Assembly (NCBI GenBank): GCA_964459465.1
Contig: CAYWLR010000017.1
Coordinates: 1 to 64,000 of the forward strand
Length of the DNA stretch: 64,000 nt
Direction of reading: 5' to 3'
Origin: CALAMC01 sp964459465
Lineage (GTDB): Bacteria; Zixibacteria; MSB-5A5; GN15; PGXB01
Shown here: positions 8,910 to 17,095 of the stretch, one piece after another
Layout of the letters: each line of letters starts with the position of its first letter
Position numbering within the stretch: the first letter of the stretch is position 1
Notes under the pieces: generated by a model
Database searches by the model: none
What the model saw: the letters and a program-made list of their open reading frames with translations, nothing else
What the model was told of the DNA's origin: nothing
Position numbers and translations under genes: made by a program

Positions 8910-9887
8910 TCACTCTTTTATTTCCGAGAGACCGACCCGTTCGACCTCAATGGCTACGCGAAGCGCCTCGGCGGCTTCCTCGGCCGCGACCGGCGGCTGG
9001 AGATTATCGTGAATCGATTTCAGAAAAGCCTGCAATTCCGCTCGAAGCATATCACTGTCGCTCGACCCGGCTTTGGCATAAAAAATCTCCCGGCCGCTGT
9101 CGCCCAGAGGGATTCGCATACCAACCGCATTGGCAGGCACATCATCGGCCAAACGATAAATATCGGCCCGCTTTTCCGCCAGATCCAGAGAATAATACCC
9201 CGACTTCTGAAATATACGAAGTTTGCGCATGGGCCGAAGCGATATCCGACTGGCCGTCAGATTTGCCACCGCCCCGTTTTCGAACGTCAGCCGGGCATTG
9301 GCAATATCGGCGGTGTCGGATATAACGGCCACCGCGGCGGCCTCGATTCGGGCGATTTTCGATTTAATCAGGTGCAATGTCAAGTCGATATCGTGAATCA
9401 TCAAGTCGAGAATGACGGCCACGTCGGTGCCACGGGGATTGAACGCCGCCAGTCGATGCGCCTCGATAAAACGCGGGTTTATTTTATGCTCCATTATGGC
9501 TTGCACCGCCGGATTGAATCTCTCGATCTGCCCGACAGTCATAACGACATTGTTTTTTTTTGCCAAGGCGATCATTGCGGCCGCCTGCTCGGAGGTCGAG
9601 GCAATCGGCTTCTCGACCAGACAGTGAACTTTATTTTTCAGGAGTATTTCGGTCACTTCATAATGATTAAGGGTCGGAACCGCCACCGAAACGGCCTCGG
9701 CTTTGGCAATCAATTCATCCAGTGAAACCAGCGCCGGGATTCCCAACTCTTCAGCCACGGCGCCGCTCTTGCCCGCGTCTATATCGAAGACACCGACTAA
9801 CTCCGAATCTGGAAGATTCTTGTACCAACGGGCATGGTGCCGCCCCAGATGCCCGACACCAACGACCGCTGTCTTTATCTTATCCAT
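8910..9887 (-). CDS. Gfo/Idh/MocA family NAD(P)-dependent sugar oxidoreductase, possible GnnA-like enzyme
   Basis: A 325-residue two-domain oxidoreductase. The N-terminal Rossmann fold carries GVGHLGRHHARW (about residues 10-21), the EKP motif is at 92-94, and the catalytic-type motif DLMIHD at 161-166 has His165. The C-terminal alpha/beta domain completes the family fold. These enzymes oxidise or reduce a sugar hydroxyl/keto group with NAD(P). Its place between lpxA and lpxB matches that reported for gnnA in Acidithiobacillus ferrooxidans, where it oxidises UDP-GlcNAc at C3 so that lipid A is built on a diamino sugar. No aminotransferase (gnnB) lies next to it, so that role is inference. A WbpB-like role in surface sugars is an alternative. 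Confidence 0.8.
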   Translation of the reverse strand: MDKIKTAVVGVGHLGRHHARWYKNLPDSELVGVFDIDAGKSGAVAEELGIPALVSLDELIAKAEAVSVAVPTLNHYEVTEILLKNKVHCLVEKPIASTSEQAAAMIALAKKNNVVMTVGQIERFNPAVQAIMEHKINPRFIEAHRLAAFNPRGTDVAVILDLMIHDIDLTLHLIKSKIARIEAAAVAVISDTADIANARLTFENGAVANLTASRISLRPMRKLRIFQKSGYYSLDLAEKRADIYRLADDVPANAVGMRIPLGDSGREIFYAKAGSSDSDMLRAELQAFLKSIHDNLQPPVAAEEAAEALRVAIEVERVGLSEIKE

Positions 9888-9905
9888 GCGGTTTGATTCC
9901 GAACC

Positions 9906-10679
9906 CTATTTGATTATACCCCGCTTGGAGTTCTTGATAAAATCGAGTATTTCCTGGACTTCGGGGATAAGATTTACTTCATCATGAATTTTCTGCATCG
10001 CCTGCGAAGTGTTCAGCTTTGAGAAAAACAGAATCTTAAAGGTCTTTTCAAGGGTGGAAATGGTCTCCTTGGAAAATCCCCGGCGATTCAGACCAACGGC
10101 ATTCAGCCCGACCACTTTCAGAGGATAGCCCGCCACCAGCGAATACGGACAGACATCCTGCTGAACCCGGAATCCCCCGCCGATCATGGTATGGGCTCCA
10201 ATCTTGACGAACTGATGCACCGGCACCACCCCGCCGATTATGGCATAATCGCCGATTTCGACATGTCCGGCGATGTTCACGGCGTTGGCCAGTATAACAT
10301 GGTCGCCGACAATACAATCGTGCGCAACATGCGAATAGGCCATCAAAAAACAATTGGCCCCGACAACGGTCTGGTGTTTATCATGGGTCCCCCTGTTGAG
10401 CATGGCATATTCCCGAATGACCGTCTTTTCGCCGATTACCAGACGGGTTTTCTCCCCGGCGAATTTCAAATCCTGTGGTACCGTCCCGACCACCGCTCCG
10501 TGGAACAGTTTCACTTCATTGGCCAGTTCCGTGTACTGCGCCACCAGACAATTAGCCCCGATGACGACATTGTCGCCGATGATAGCGTCGGCTTCAATAA
10601 TCGAATGCGGCCCGACCGAAACATTATTGCCCAATCGTGCCGAGCCATCAATAATCGCGGTCGGATGAATCTGACTCAT
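9906..10679 (-). CDS. lpxA: Acyl-ACP--UDP-N-acetylglucosamine O-acyltransferase
   Basis: First enzyme of lipid A synthesis; moves a 3-hydroxyacyl chain from ACP to UDP-GlcNAc (or its diamino analogue). It is a left-handed beta-helix of hexapeptide repeats (IIDGSARLGNNVSVGPHS onward). The catalytic histidine is His120 in HVAHDC, matching His125 of E. coli. A helical C-terminal domain follows, and total length is 257 residues. It overlaps the end of lpxC/fabZ by 4 nt. Confidence 0.95.
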   Translation of the reverse strand: MSQIHPTAIIDGSARLGNNVSVGPHSIIEADAIIGDNVVIGANCLVAQYTELANEVKLFHGAVVGTVPQDLKFAGEKTRLVIGEKTVIREYAMLNRGTHDKHQTVVGANCFLMAYSHVAHDCIVGDHVILANAVNIAGHVEIGDYAIIGGVVPVHQFVKIGAHTMIGGGFRVQQDVCPYSLVAGYPLKVVGLNAVGLNRRGFSKETISTLEKTFKILFFSKLNTSQAMQKIHDEVNLIPEVQEILDFIKNSKRGIIK

Positions 10680-12067
10680 CGGTCTACAACCTTGGCCATG
10701 AGTTCCGCTTCGGTTACGAGCGTATCGCCGATAAAAGTTTTGCCCTGCATTTTGCAGACTCCCCGGCGGAAGGTCAGCATTTCCAGCTCGAAACGCAGCG
10801 TATCGCCGGGCATAACCGGTTTGCGGAATTTGACATTATCTATCGAAAGAAAATAGACAAGTTTCGTTTCAGGATTTTCGACGGCGTTCAAGAGCAAAAT
10901 GCCGCCGGCCTGGGCCATCGCCTCTATGATAAGGACACCCGGCATAATGGGATGGCCCGGGAAATGACCCTGGAAAAACGGCTCATTGAAAGTGACGTTT
11001 TTCATGGCTATGACGCGCTTGTCCGGCTCCATATCCAATATTTTATCCACCAGCAGAAACGGGTAACGGTGCGGCATGATTTTCATGATGCCATTTATAT
11101 CGAGGACCGGCGCCGCGCTGGACTTCTGAAAGCGGCGGATGATTTTTTTCTTCTCATACAGCGCTTTTATTTTGCGCACCAGCGCCACGTTGGCTTTATG
11201 GCCGGAACGTGCCGCCAGTATGTGACCCTTGAGCGGAACCCCAATCAAAAACAGGTCGCCTATCAAATCGAGAGCCTTATGACGCACCGGCTCGTTGTAA
11301 AATCGCAACGGGATATCGTTGATGATTCCGGTTTTCCCGACAAATGCCCTTTCTTTAAGATCCAGAACCTTTTGAATGCGATCCACCTCGACCTGCCCCA
11401 AATCGCTGTCGTAAATAACGACGGCATTATTCAGACCGCCGCCTTTTATCAATCCCTGGCTCTTGAGCATTTCGACCTCGGACAAAAAGCAAAAGGTCCG
11501 GGCTGGCGCGTATTCGTCGACAAACTCGCTGTCCAGATCGATTAGCGTCGTGTATTGTGTCCCCAGCGCCGGGTTTTTATAATCGATTAAAAATGTTATG
11601 CGAAATGTATCGGAGGGCGTCACGACGATGTCAACCGCCCGGTCCGGCTCGGAATATGACAAAGTCGTATCAATTTCCAGATATTGCCGGTCGGCGTTCT
11701 GGGTTTCGATTCCGGCCTCAAGAAGCTTTTCGGCATAGGGTAAAGCCGAGCCGTCACCTACCGGCGGTTCATTGGAGTCCAGTTCAACAATCAGATTGTC
11801 GATTTGAAGACCCGCGACCGCCGCCAGAACATGTTCCACCGTATAGACCTTGGCATCGCCGTCGGCCAGATTCGTTCCCCGGGCGATATCGACCACAAAA
11901 TCGATATTGGCCATAACCGAAGGCTGACCCGGCAGGTCGATTCGGACAAAAAGCACCCCGCTGTCTTCCGGGGCGGGTCGAAATGTCATTCGTGACGCGT
12001 TGCCCGTGTGCAACCCGATTCCTTCCATGGAAATCGGCTTTTTGATAGTCCGTTGCTTTTCGTACAT
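10676..12067 (-). CDS. lpxC/fabZ: Bifunctional UDP-3-O-acyl-GlcNAc deacetylase / 3-hydroxyacyl-ACP dehydratase
   Basis: A natural fusion of 463 residues. Residues 1 to about 300 are LpxC, the zinc deacetylase that commits lipid A synthesis: zinc ligand His79 in VEHVLAAVAG, then the RHKALDLIGD ligands and the catalytic SGH. From about residue 318 it is FabZ, which dehydrates hydroxyacyl-ACP: MPHRYPFLLVD and FPGHPIMPGVLIIEAMAQ. The fusion is known in Bacteroidetes/Chlorobi-type bacteria and links use of hydroxyacyl-ACP in lipid A to its use in fatty acid elongation. It is first in the operon, with AGGAAGG before the ATG and a consensus promoter at 12088-12116. Confidence 0.95.
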   Translation of the reverse strand: MYEKQRTIKKPISMEGIGLHTGNASRMTFRPAPEDSGVLFVRIDLPGQPSVMANIDFVVDIARGTNLADGDAKVYTVEHVLAAVAGLQIDNLIVELDSNEPPVGDGSALPYAEKLLEAGIETQNADRQYLEIDTTLSYSEPDRAVDIVVTPSDTFRITFLIDYKNPALGTQYTTLIDLDSEFVDEYAPARTFCFLSEVEMLKSQGLIKGGGLNNAVVIYDSDLGQVEVDRIQKVLDLKERAFVGKTGIINDIPLRFYNEPVRHKALDLIGDLFLIGVPLKGHILAARSGHKANVALVRKIKALYEKKKIIRRFQKSSAAPVLDINGIMKIMPHRYPFLLVDKILDMEPDKRVIAMKNVTFNEPFFQGHFPGHPIMPGVLIIEAMAQAGGILLLNAVENPETKLVYFLSIDNVKFRKPVMPGDTLRFELEMLTFRRGVCKMQGKTFIGDTLVTEAELMAKVVDR

Positions 12068-12087
12068 GATACCTTCCTGTGGCGCTG

Positions 12088-12116
12088 ATTATACCTAAAT
12101 TCGATTATTATTTCAA
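12088..12116 (-). promoter_or_regulatory. Sigma70-type promoter of the lpx-nadB-guaA operon
   Basis: On the minus strand TTGAAA (12111-12116), a 17-nt spacer and TATAAT (12088-12093) lie just upstream of lpxC/fabZ, giving a short leader of about 15 nt. No other promoter-sized gap exists until guaA ends, so this probably drives all eight genes. Confidence 0.8.
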
Positions 12117-12132
12117 GCGAAATCCTTGTTCT

Positions 12133-12384
12133 CTATAAGTCTTTAATATCTTTCATCTTCCGAAATTTACGAAACAACCGGATATACTCGCGGACCATTT
12201 TCTCCTCGGCCTCTGATATCCCCTCCATAACGGGTATGCCAATTACTAAAATCGAACGAACCATATCGGCCACGGTTCGGTCATAACGCTCGGCCAGATT
12301 CTTAAGCTGTTCTTTCAATTCGAAAGAAACAAATACATTAAGGCAATGTTCGCCGCGAGTCGGCCTTCTTTTTGGCAACAACAT
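12133..12384 (-). CDS. Small ribbon-helix-helix-like protein
   Basis: An 83-residue protein. A predicted beta-strand (LNVFVSFEL, about residues 14-22) is followed by two helices (KEQLKNLAERYDR and VADMVRSILVIGI), the pattern of MetJ/Arc-type ribbon-helix-helix DNA-binding proteins. The C-terminal tail is a charged helix. A strong ribosome site (GGGAGG, 6 nt before ATG) supports the start. It begins 1 nt after the stop of the sigma-region-4-like protein, so the two are co-transcribed. The target is unknown; it may be the antitoxin-like or regulatory partner of its neighbour. Confidence 0.6.
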   Translation of the reverse strand: MLLPKRRPTRGEHCLNVFVSFELKEQLKNLAERYDRTVADMVRSILVIGIPVMEGISEAEEKMVREYIRLFRKFRKMKDIKDL

Positions 12385-12385
12385 T

Positions 12386-12901
12386 TCACACCTCCCTTTT
12401 CATATGATATTTTTTATGACCGATTAGTACCTGCGGGGTATTTATGAAAACTCCAAAGTCCCGCTTGAGAATCCTGATAATATTCTTCCATGTCTCATTC
12501 GGCTTTCTCGCCAGAATGAGTCGGTCGATACTTTCTCTGAACGGAGAGCTGCAAACCGGGCAGTCCCGTATCCGGTCCGTTACAAGTCCGAATTTTTTCC
12601 TGACGAATGAATTCAACGATTTTTTTAAAGATTTTACCGCCTGCCCAAGATATGCTTGAACTTCCGAAACCTTAAGATTGCAATCGGAGGCCAATTCGAT
12701 GCAGGATGATCCCAGAAAATAATACCTCTCGATTAACTCTTTTTGAAAAGGGGGCAGTTTTTCAAGAGCCGCACGAACCGCACGAACTATCTCGGCATTG
12801 GCAACAACCGGATCAACTTGTGCCGGTTCCCTCCTGACCAAACACGGATCGGCCCCATATCTGACAATCCAGTCCCGATACACTATTTTCGCTTTGCCCA
12901 T
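12386..12901 (-). CDS. Sigma-region-4-like helix-turn-helix protein with zinc-ligand C-terminus
   Basis: About 171 residues from the ATG at 12901, chosen because AAGGAAA precedes it; an ATG at 12952 would add 17 residues. The middle resembles sigma factor region 4 (LPPFQKELIERYYFLG, then SCIELASDCNLKVSEVQAYL). The C-terminal part carries CPVC and ends in HKKYH, a Cys2-His2-like set seen in small proteins where this zinc module precedes an HTH. No region 2 is present, so it cannot be a complete sigma factor. A DNA-binding regulator is likely; its target is not recognised. Confidence 0.6.
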   Translation of the reverse strand: MGKAKIVYRDWIVRYGADPCLVRREPAQVDPVVANAEIVRAVRAALEKLPPFQKELIERYYFLGSSCIELASDCNLKVSEVQAYLGQAVKSLKKSLNSFVRKKFGLVTDRIRDCPVCSSPFRESIDRLILARKPNETWKNIIRILKRDFGVFINTPQVLIGHKKYHMKREV

Positions 12902-13014
12902 GCAAAATTTCCTTTTTTGCATGAAAGCAACGCATGAATCCGTGGATTTCAAAACACATGAAGGTCATACCGTTCGGTGACAAAAAACGGCGATGAGTAT
13001 CACACCAAGTGATT

Positions 13015-13776
13015 TTAGAATACTTTTACCGGAATACCGATTTTTCTTTCGGCGGCTTCTTTTATTCTATTCAAATCAGCTAATTCCAGCTTTACCAGAC
13101 TGCCGTCGGCGGGAGTGCGATCGAGTGAATAAATATGACATTCACGGGGCTTAATGATACCGATGGCATTTATCCAGCGCTCGATATTTTCATCCGAAGC
13201 GTTGCCATGGCGTCCGCCCGCAAACAATGCCTGAATCACAATATCCCGCATATTTTTCAAACCTGAAATAACTCCGTCAAATGTGATACTTTTGTGACAG
13301 CGGTTGTAGCGCCGAAAAGTCTTTTCATCGCCACAATCAAGCTTCATAAAACGGCAATCCAATCTATCAAGAGCCGCCACGATATCCGGCCTTGATACAG
13401 TCGCCGAATTAGATAAAATGGCCGTCTTGGCCGAGGGTATCAGCCCGTCGCGGGTTTTAATGACCATACCAACCAGACCGGGAAAATCGGGATGTATGGT
13501 CGGTTCGCCATTACCCGAAAATGTGATGTATGCGATATTCGGATTTTTCCCAATGCCTTCGATCAGGGCCGCCTCAACGTCCTCTACGCCCGGCAGACGC
13601 TCGTGGTCATATTCCATTTTGAATCCCGCCGACGTGGTATATCCGTATTGACAATATATGCAATTAAACGGGCAAATTTTCATATCACCCGGCAACAGGT
13701 TTATACCCAGCGACAAACCCAGCCGCCGCGATTTAATCGGGCCATAGATGATGCCTTTTTGAAGCGATATCAACAT
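13015..13776 (-). CDS. Radical SAM protein, COG0731-like
   Basis: Carries the radical SAM cluster motif CPFNCIYC near its N-terminus (Cys at about residues 35, 39 and 42 from the ATG at 13776), preceded by YGPIKSRRLGLSLGINLLP. That lead-in is typical of the COG0731 group related to Tyw1. Later motifs include FSGNGEPTIHPDF, the SAM-binding GE-like segment. The frame can be extended to a TTG at 13791, but a TATAAT box at 13794-13799 makes the inner ATG more likely. Archaeal relatives act in wybutosine synthesis; the bacterial members have no settled substrate, so none is assigned. Confidence 0.75.
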   Translation of the reverse strand: MLISLQKGIIYGPIKSRRLGLSLGINLLPGDMKICPFNCIYCQYGYTTSAGFKMEYDHERLPGVEDVEAALIEGIGKNPNIAYITFSGNGEPTIHPDFPGLVGMVIKTRDGLIPSAKTAILSNSATVSRPDIVAALDRLDCRFMKLDCGDEKTFRRYNRCHKSITFDGVISGLKNMRDIVIQALFAGGRHGNASDENIERWINAIGIIKPRECHIYSLDRTPADGSLVKLELADLNRIKEAAERKIGIPVKVF

Positions 13777-13880
13777 ATCATAAATGGACAAAAATTATAT
13801 GCATTTCCCATATTCCAGTATTATCTTAATAAAAAATACCATCTTTGGAAAGATGTCGATCTAAAAATAGGGATTTTTTT

Positions 13881-14093
13881 GTGTCACATCAGACATTTAA
13901 TGACGGTCGTTCCACGACCATAACATGGGCCCTTATATTGATTGGACTGGGGACGTTATTTCTTTTAATCAATACCGGTGTCTTGCCCGATTGGGGCGAA
14001 AGCTGGCCGGCAGTGCTGATTATTATTGGCGTCGCCATGCTTATCGGCTCGTTCTTCATAAAACCCAAACTGCCCACAGACGGTTCAATATAA
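13881..14093 (+). CDS. Small LiaF-like two-helix membrane protein
   Basis: About 70 residues from the GTG at 13881, which has AGGGA 7 nt upstream; a TTG at 13845 is possible but less likely. Two hydrophobic segments (WALILIGLGTLFLLINTGVL and AVLIIIGVAMLIGSFFI) flank a W-rich turn. This is the layout of the LiaI/LiaF-type transmembrane region (DUF5668), which in other bacteria takes part in envelope stress sensing. A second member is at 34529. It directly precedes the CPBP protease. Confidence 0.65.
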   Translation: MSHQTFNDGRSTTITWALILIGLGTLFLLINTGVLPDWGESWPAVLIIIGVAMLIGSFFIKPKLPTDGSI

Positions 14094-14095
14094 CT

Positions 14096-14857
14096 TTGGG
14101 AAATTTATTCCGGAATAATCGGGAAGGGGTCGATTCAATTCCCATCAATGACCACCTGCCGGAGCCGCTCCCTTCGCATTTTCGTATAAGCCGACTGACT
14201 TATATAACCCTGGGATTTCTGCTTATAATATGGCCGGCGGCTTCGATTATAATGGTTGGCAACCCCGCCGAGGCGCTGAAAACACTTGCCCTCTCACCCA
14301 TCTTGCTCATCTATCTCCCAACCATAGTCACGCAATGGCTCCTGTTTTTGCTTATCTATTTGACGACCTATCGCGAAGAAACCGGCCTAAGGGGAATCGG
14401 ATTTAAGCCGATCAGGCTTTTGGACTTTCTTTATGCCGTCGCGTTTCTTCTGGTCAGCAATCTCCTTTTAACACTGCTATCCCTGCTTTTGGCGCAAATC
14501 GGCCTTCCCTTTCAGGGCGAAATTCAATTTCTTCTGCCGAAAACAGGCGCCGAAAGAATTTTCTGGATTATTTTATCGCTTACCGCCGGGATATGTGAGG
14601 AAGTCGCCTTTCGCGGGTATCTTATCACCCGTCTGCGACTGCTGGGAAAAACCAAAAGCTGGATTCTGCCGGTATTCGTGGCCTCGATTATATTCGGCTC
14701 CGGTCACAGCTATCAGGGTTTAAGCGGTTTTATTCTGCTATCCGTTTACGGAGCCATGTTTGCCGCGTTATTTATAAAAACCGGCAGTCTCTGGCCTTGC
14801 ATTATCGCTCATTTCTTTCAGGATTTCTCGGCCCTGTTCTACCCTTTTCAGCCGTAA
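14096..14857 (+). CDS. CPBP-family intramembrane metalloprotease
   Basis: A polytopic membrane protein with about seven hydrophobic segments and the CPBP/Abi motifs: EEVAFRGYL (the EExxxR motif), FGSGHSYQG with a conserved His, and IIAHFFQDF with the last His. Family members (Rce1-like) cleave prenylated or other membrane substrates. The frame extends upstream to 13925, but that part overlaps the LiaF-like gene in another frame. A TTG at 14096 or a start near 14130 after GAAGGGG is likelier. The 3' end overlaps the convergent VCBS/dockerin gene by 10 nt. Confidence 0.75.
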   Translation: MGNLFRNNREGVDSIPINDHLPEPLPSHFRISRLTYITLGFLLIIWPAASIIMVGNPAEALKTLALSPILLIYLPTIVTQWLLFLLIYLTTYREETGLRGIGFKPIRLLDFLYAVAFLLVSNLLLTLLSLLLAQIGLPFQGEIQFLLPKTGAERIFWIILSLTAGICEEVAFRGYLITRLRLLGKTKSWILPVFVASIIFGSGHSYQGLSGFILLSVYGAMFAALFIKTGSLWPCIIAHFFQDFSALFYPFQP

Positions 14858-17067
14858 ACTATTTCTATCAGTAAAAGTATATCTAACAGGTTAATCAAGC
14901 CGTCGGCGTTGACATCACCCTCGTAACTGCCGACCGGCGGTCCGGCATTATAAAGAAACTCTATGATGGCCAGGATATCGAGCAAATTCAAAACACCGTT
15001 ATGATCAACGTCACCGCGCTGATAATCGCCCGTGATTACCAGACCGGCTATTACCCGCGGCTGATACTGGACATAACCGGCGTCCAGACTCAACGATTTA
15101 TTGTTCAAAGTGGTCGTGTCGATAACATTGAATCCGGTGCCGCTGGCCCGGCGGAATTTGACATTTATAATTGGCCCATAGCCCGGCTCCAGAGGCGGTT
15201 TTTGATTAATAACACTTGCCTGCAAAGTAAAATACAGTTTGCTGAAATAAGGACTATCGGTCGTCAAATCAACCTTATCGAAATATTCTGTGCGGCAACC
15301 AATGGAATCATGACCGATATATTCAAGACGTGCATTCCCTGAATAAACCAGCGGCAAAATCAATTTCTCCATCGGCTGGCTATTCCGCAAATAAATGGAA
15401 AATGATACCGTGTCATTGACCGCCATAGTTTCCGGAATGAATATCGTATCGGCCAGGGCTGTGATCATTTTCTTCTGGCGCCGATTATGATAGCCGTCGG
15501 GCAAGGTCGTTTCCAGAAAAACATCATAGGAACCCGCCGTTGTATAGGTTTTTATCGGAGCCGGACCATTATCAAACGTCCCGTCACCGAACCGCCAGGC
15601 CCACGATGTCGCTCCCACCGAGCTGTCGGTAAACTGCACGGTCATCGGAATAAAACCGACGGTTGTATCGGCGTAAAAATCGACCATGGGTTTGCTGGTA
15701 TTGCCGTATATTTGATTCGAGGTATCCCAGTTGGATAAAGCCAGGTCGTTTTTGTATGAGTACTGATAATATATCGCGATACTGTACGCAGGCACAATAC
15801 CCACGGAAACCCATCCGTAAATCGGATCGAAACAATACTGGGTAATATCAAGCGCGACACCGTCCACGACAACCGAATCGATCGCCTGAAGCGGCGATCT
15901 GCCGGTATAGTACAAATGCTTGCCGGAGACATAAATGGTATCGGCCAAATATTCCACGCCGTCACCGTCGGCATCGACCCAGACTAGTTCCTCGACCACC
16001 GTTGACTGCCCGGCAGACCAGACCGGACTTGAGGTAAATGTCCCTCCGATATTTTCATAAATGCGAGGACGGTCCCACCAGCGCCCGGCCGCCAAATCGA
16101 GGTCTCCGTCGTTGTCGACATCATACAGCGCCACCGCCGAACCGTAACCCTGCGTAGATGATTGCCAGCCGTAATCGACATTGATCCGCCCCGTTCCGTC
16201 ATTGTAATACACCCGGAAATATCCCCCGGTGGCGATTTGATTGTTGTGAGCCGCAACCAGGTCCAGCCAGCCGTCACCGTTCACGTCGCCGACCGTCACG
16301 GTATTGACATGATGGGTGCTCGTCGAGCGATAGGACGGCGCCGATTCGAGCATTCCACCGAAATTGTAATGGACGCCGAGGCCGTCATTGTAACCTAAAA
16401 TCAGGTCAAGATAACCATTTTTATCCAGGTCGCCCCAGGTGACATCCATGGTTTCAGTTCCGTAAGCGCTTTCCCAGCCGGCGTCCGGTTGTATAACGCC
16501 GTCGATATTATAATAGACCTGGTCTTTCTCGAAAATCGAGTTGTATGATTCTCCAGTGGCGAAAGCGAGATCCAAATCGCCGTCGCCGTCAACGTCGCCC
16601 AGGGCACAGGAAAACGAATAAATACTGTCCCCGCTGTACCAATCGGGACTACGGTTTAATATCCCGGCGTTATTGAAGTAAATGTTGGATATATTGGGCG
16701 TATCGAAACCGGATGAACCGATAAAGTTCGAAACTGCAAAGTCCGGATAGCCGTCATCGTTGATATCCCCGACCGAACTGTGCCCGGAATATTCATTATT
16801 GAGCGAAGTCCAGGTGGCACCGAGGGGTATTTGTCCGTATTTGGAAATATAGACCAAATTCGGGGCCATGACGATATCGTTTCCCGAAGACACGAAAATA
16901 TCGATATAACCGTCGTTATTGCAGTCCCTCCAGACCATGCCCGTATGGTACAGGTTATTTTCGGCGGACTGCCAGAACGGCGCAGTATTTAGCGGCATTT
17001 GAGCAATCGCCGAAAGTGACAAAAAAAGAAATATCCCGGCAGTTATTCCCCACTTTTTAATCGGCAT
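14848..17067 (-). CDS. Secreted VCBS/FG-GAP repeat protein with PKD and dockerin domains
   Basis: About 739 residues from the ATG at 17067, which follows a very strong GAGGAGGGAG site. A signal peptide (GITAGIFLFLSLSAIAQ) leads into at least seven VCBS/FG-GAP blades with calcium loops such as DCNNDGYIDI, DVDGDGDLDL and DVNGDGWLDL. A PKD domain (WAWRFGDGTFDNG) comes next, then a beta-sandwich of the cohesin-like or carbohydrate-binding type. The end is a two-repeat type I dockerin (GDVDHNGVLNLLDI and GDVNADGLINLLDI). It is an extracellular, probably cell-surface, protein. It follows the FlgD-tagged gene by 28 nt, so they form one transcript. Confidence 0.8.
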   Translation of the reverse strand: MPIKKWGITAGIFLFLSLSAIAQMPLNTAPFWQSAENNLYHTGMVWRDCNNDGYIDIFVSSGNDIVMAPNLVYISKYGQIPLGATWTSLNNEYSGHSSVGDINDDGYPDFAVSNFIGSSGFDTPNISNIYFNNAGILNRSPDWYSGDSIYSFSCALGDVDGDGDLDLAFATGESYNSIFEKDQVYYNIDGVIQPDAGWESAYGTETMDVTWGDLDKNGYLDLILGYNDGLGVHYNFGGMLESAPSYRSTSTHHVNTVTVGDVNGDGWLDLVAAHNNQIATGGYFRVYYNDGTGRINVDYGWQSSTQGYGSAVALYDVDNDGDLDLAAGRWWDRPRIYENIGGTFTSSPVWSAGQSTVVEELVWVDADGDGVEYLADTIYVSGKHLYYTGRSPLQAIDSVVVDGVALDITQYCFDPIYGWVSVGIVPAYSIAIYYQYSYKNDLALSNWDTSNQIYGNTSKPMVDFYADTTVGFIPMTVQFTDSSVGATSWAWRFGDGTFDNGPAPIKTYTTAGSYDVFLETTLPDGYHNRRQKKMITALADTIFIPETMAVNDTVSFSIYLRNSQPMEKLILPLVYSGNARLEYIGHDSIGCRTEYFDKVDLTTDSPYFSKLYFTLQASVINQKPPLEPGYGPIINVKFRRASGTGFNVIDTTTLNNKSLSLDAGYVQYQPRVIAGLVITGDYQRGDVDHNGVLNLLDILAIIEFLYNAGPPVGSYEGDVNADGLINLLDILLLIEIVYG

Positions 17068-17095
17068 TGGCTCCCTCCTCACGGCATAAGAGCTT

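Noticed and set aside
8853..9725. Long plus-strand open frame over the Gfo/Idh gene
   Set aside because: It is antisense to a clear family member, has no recognisable domain, and is open only because of codon bias.
10191..10856. Plus-strand frame over lpxA and the lpxC/fabZ end
   Set aside because: Antisense to two well-supported genes, with no ribosome site or known domain.
12386..12901. Complete alternative sigma factor
   Set aside because: Only a region-4-like segment is present; region 2, needed for -10 recognition and core binding, is absent.
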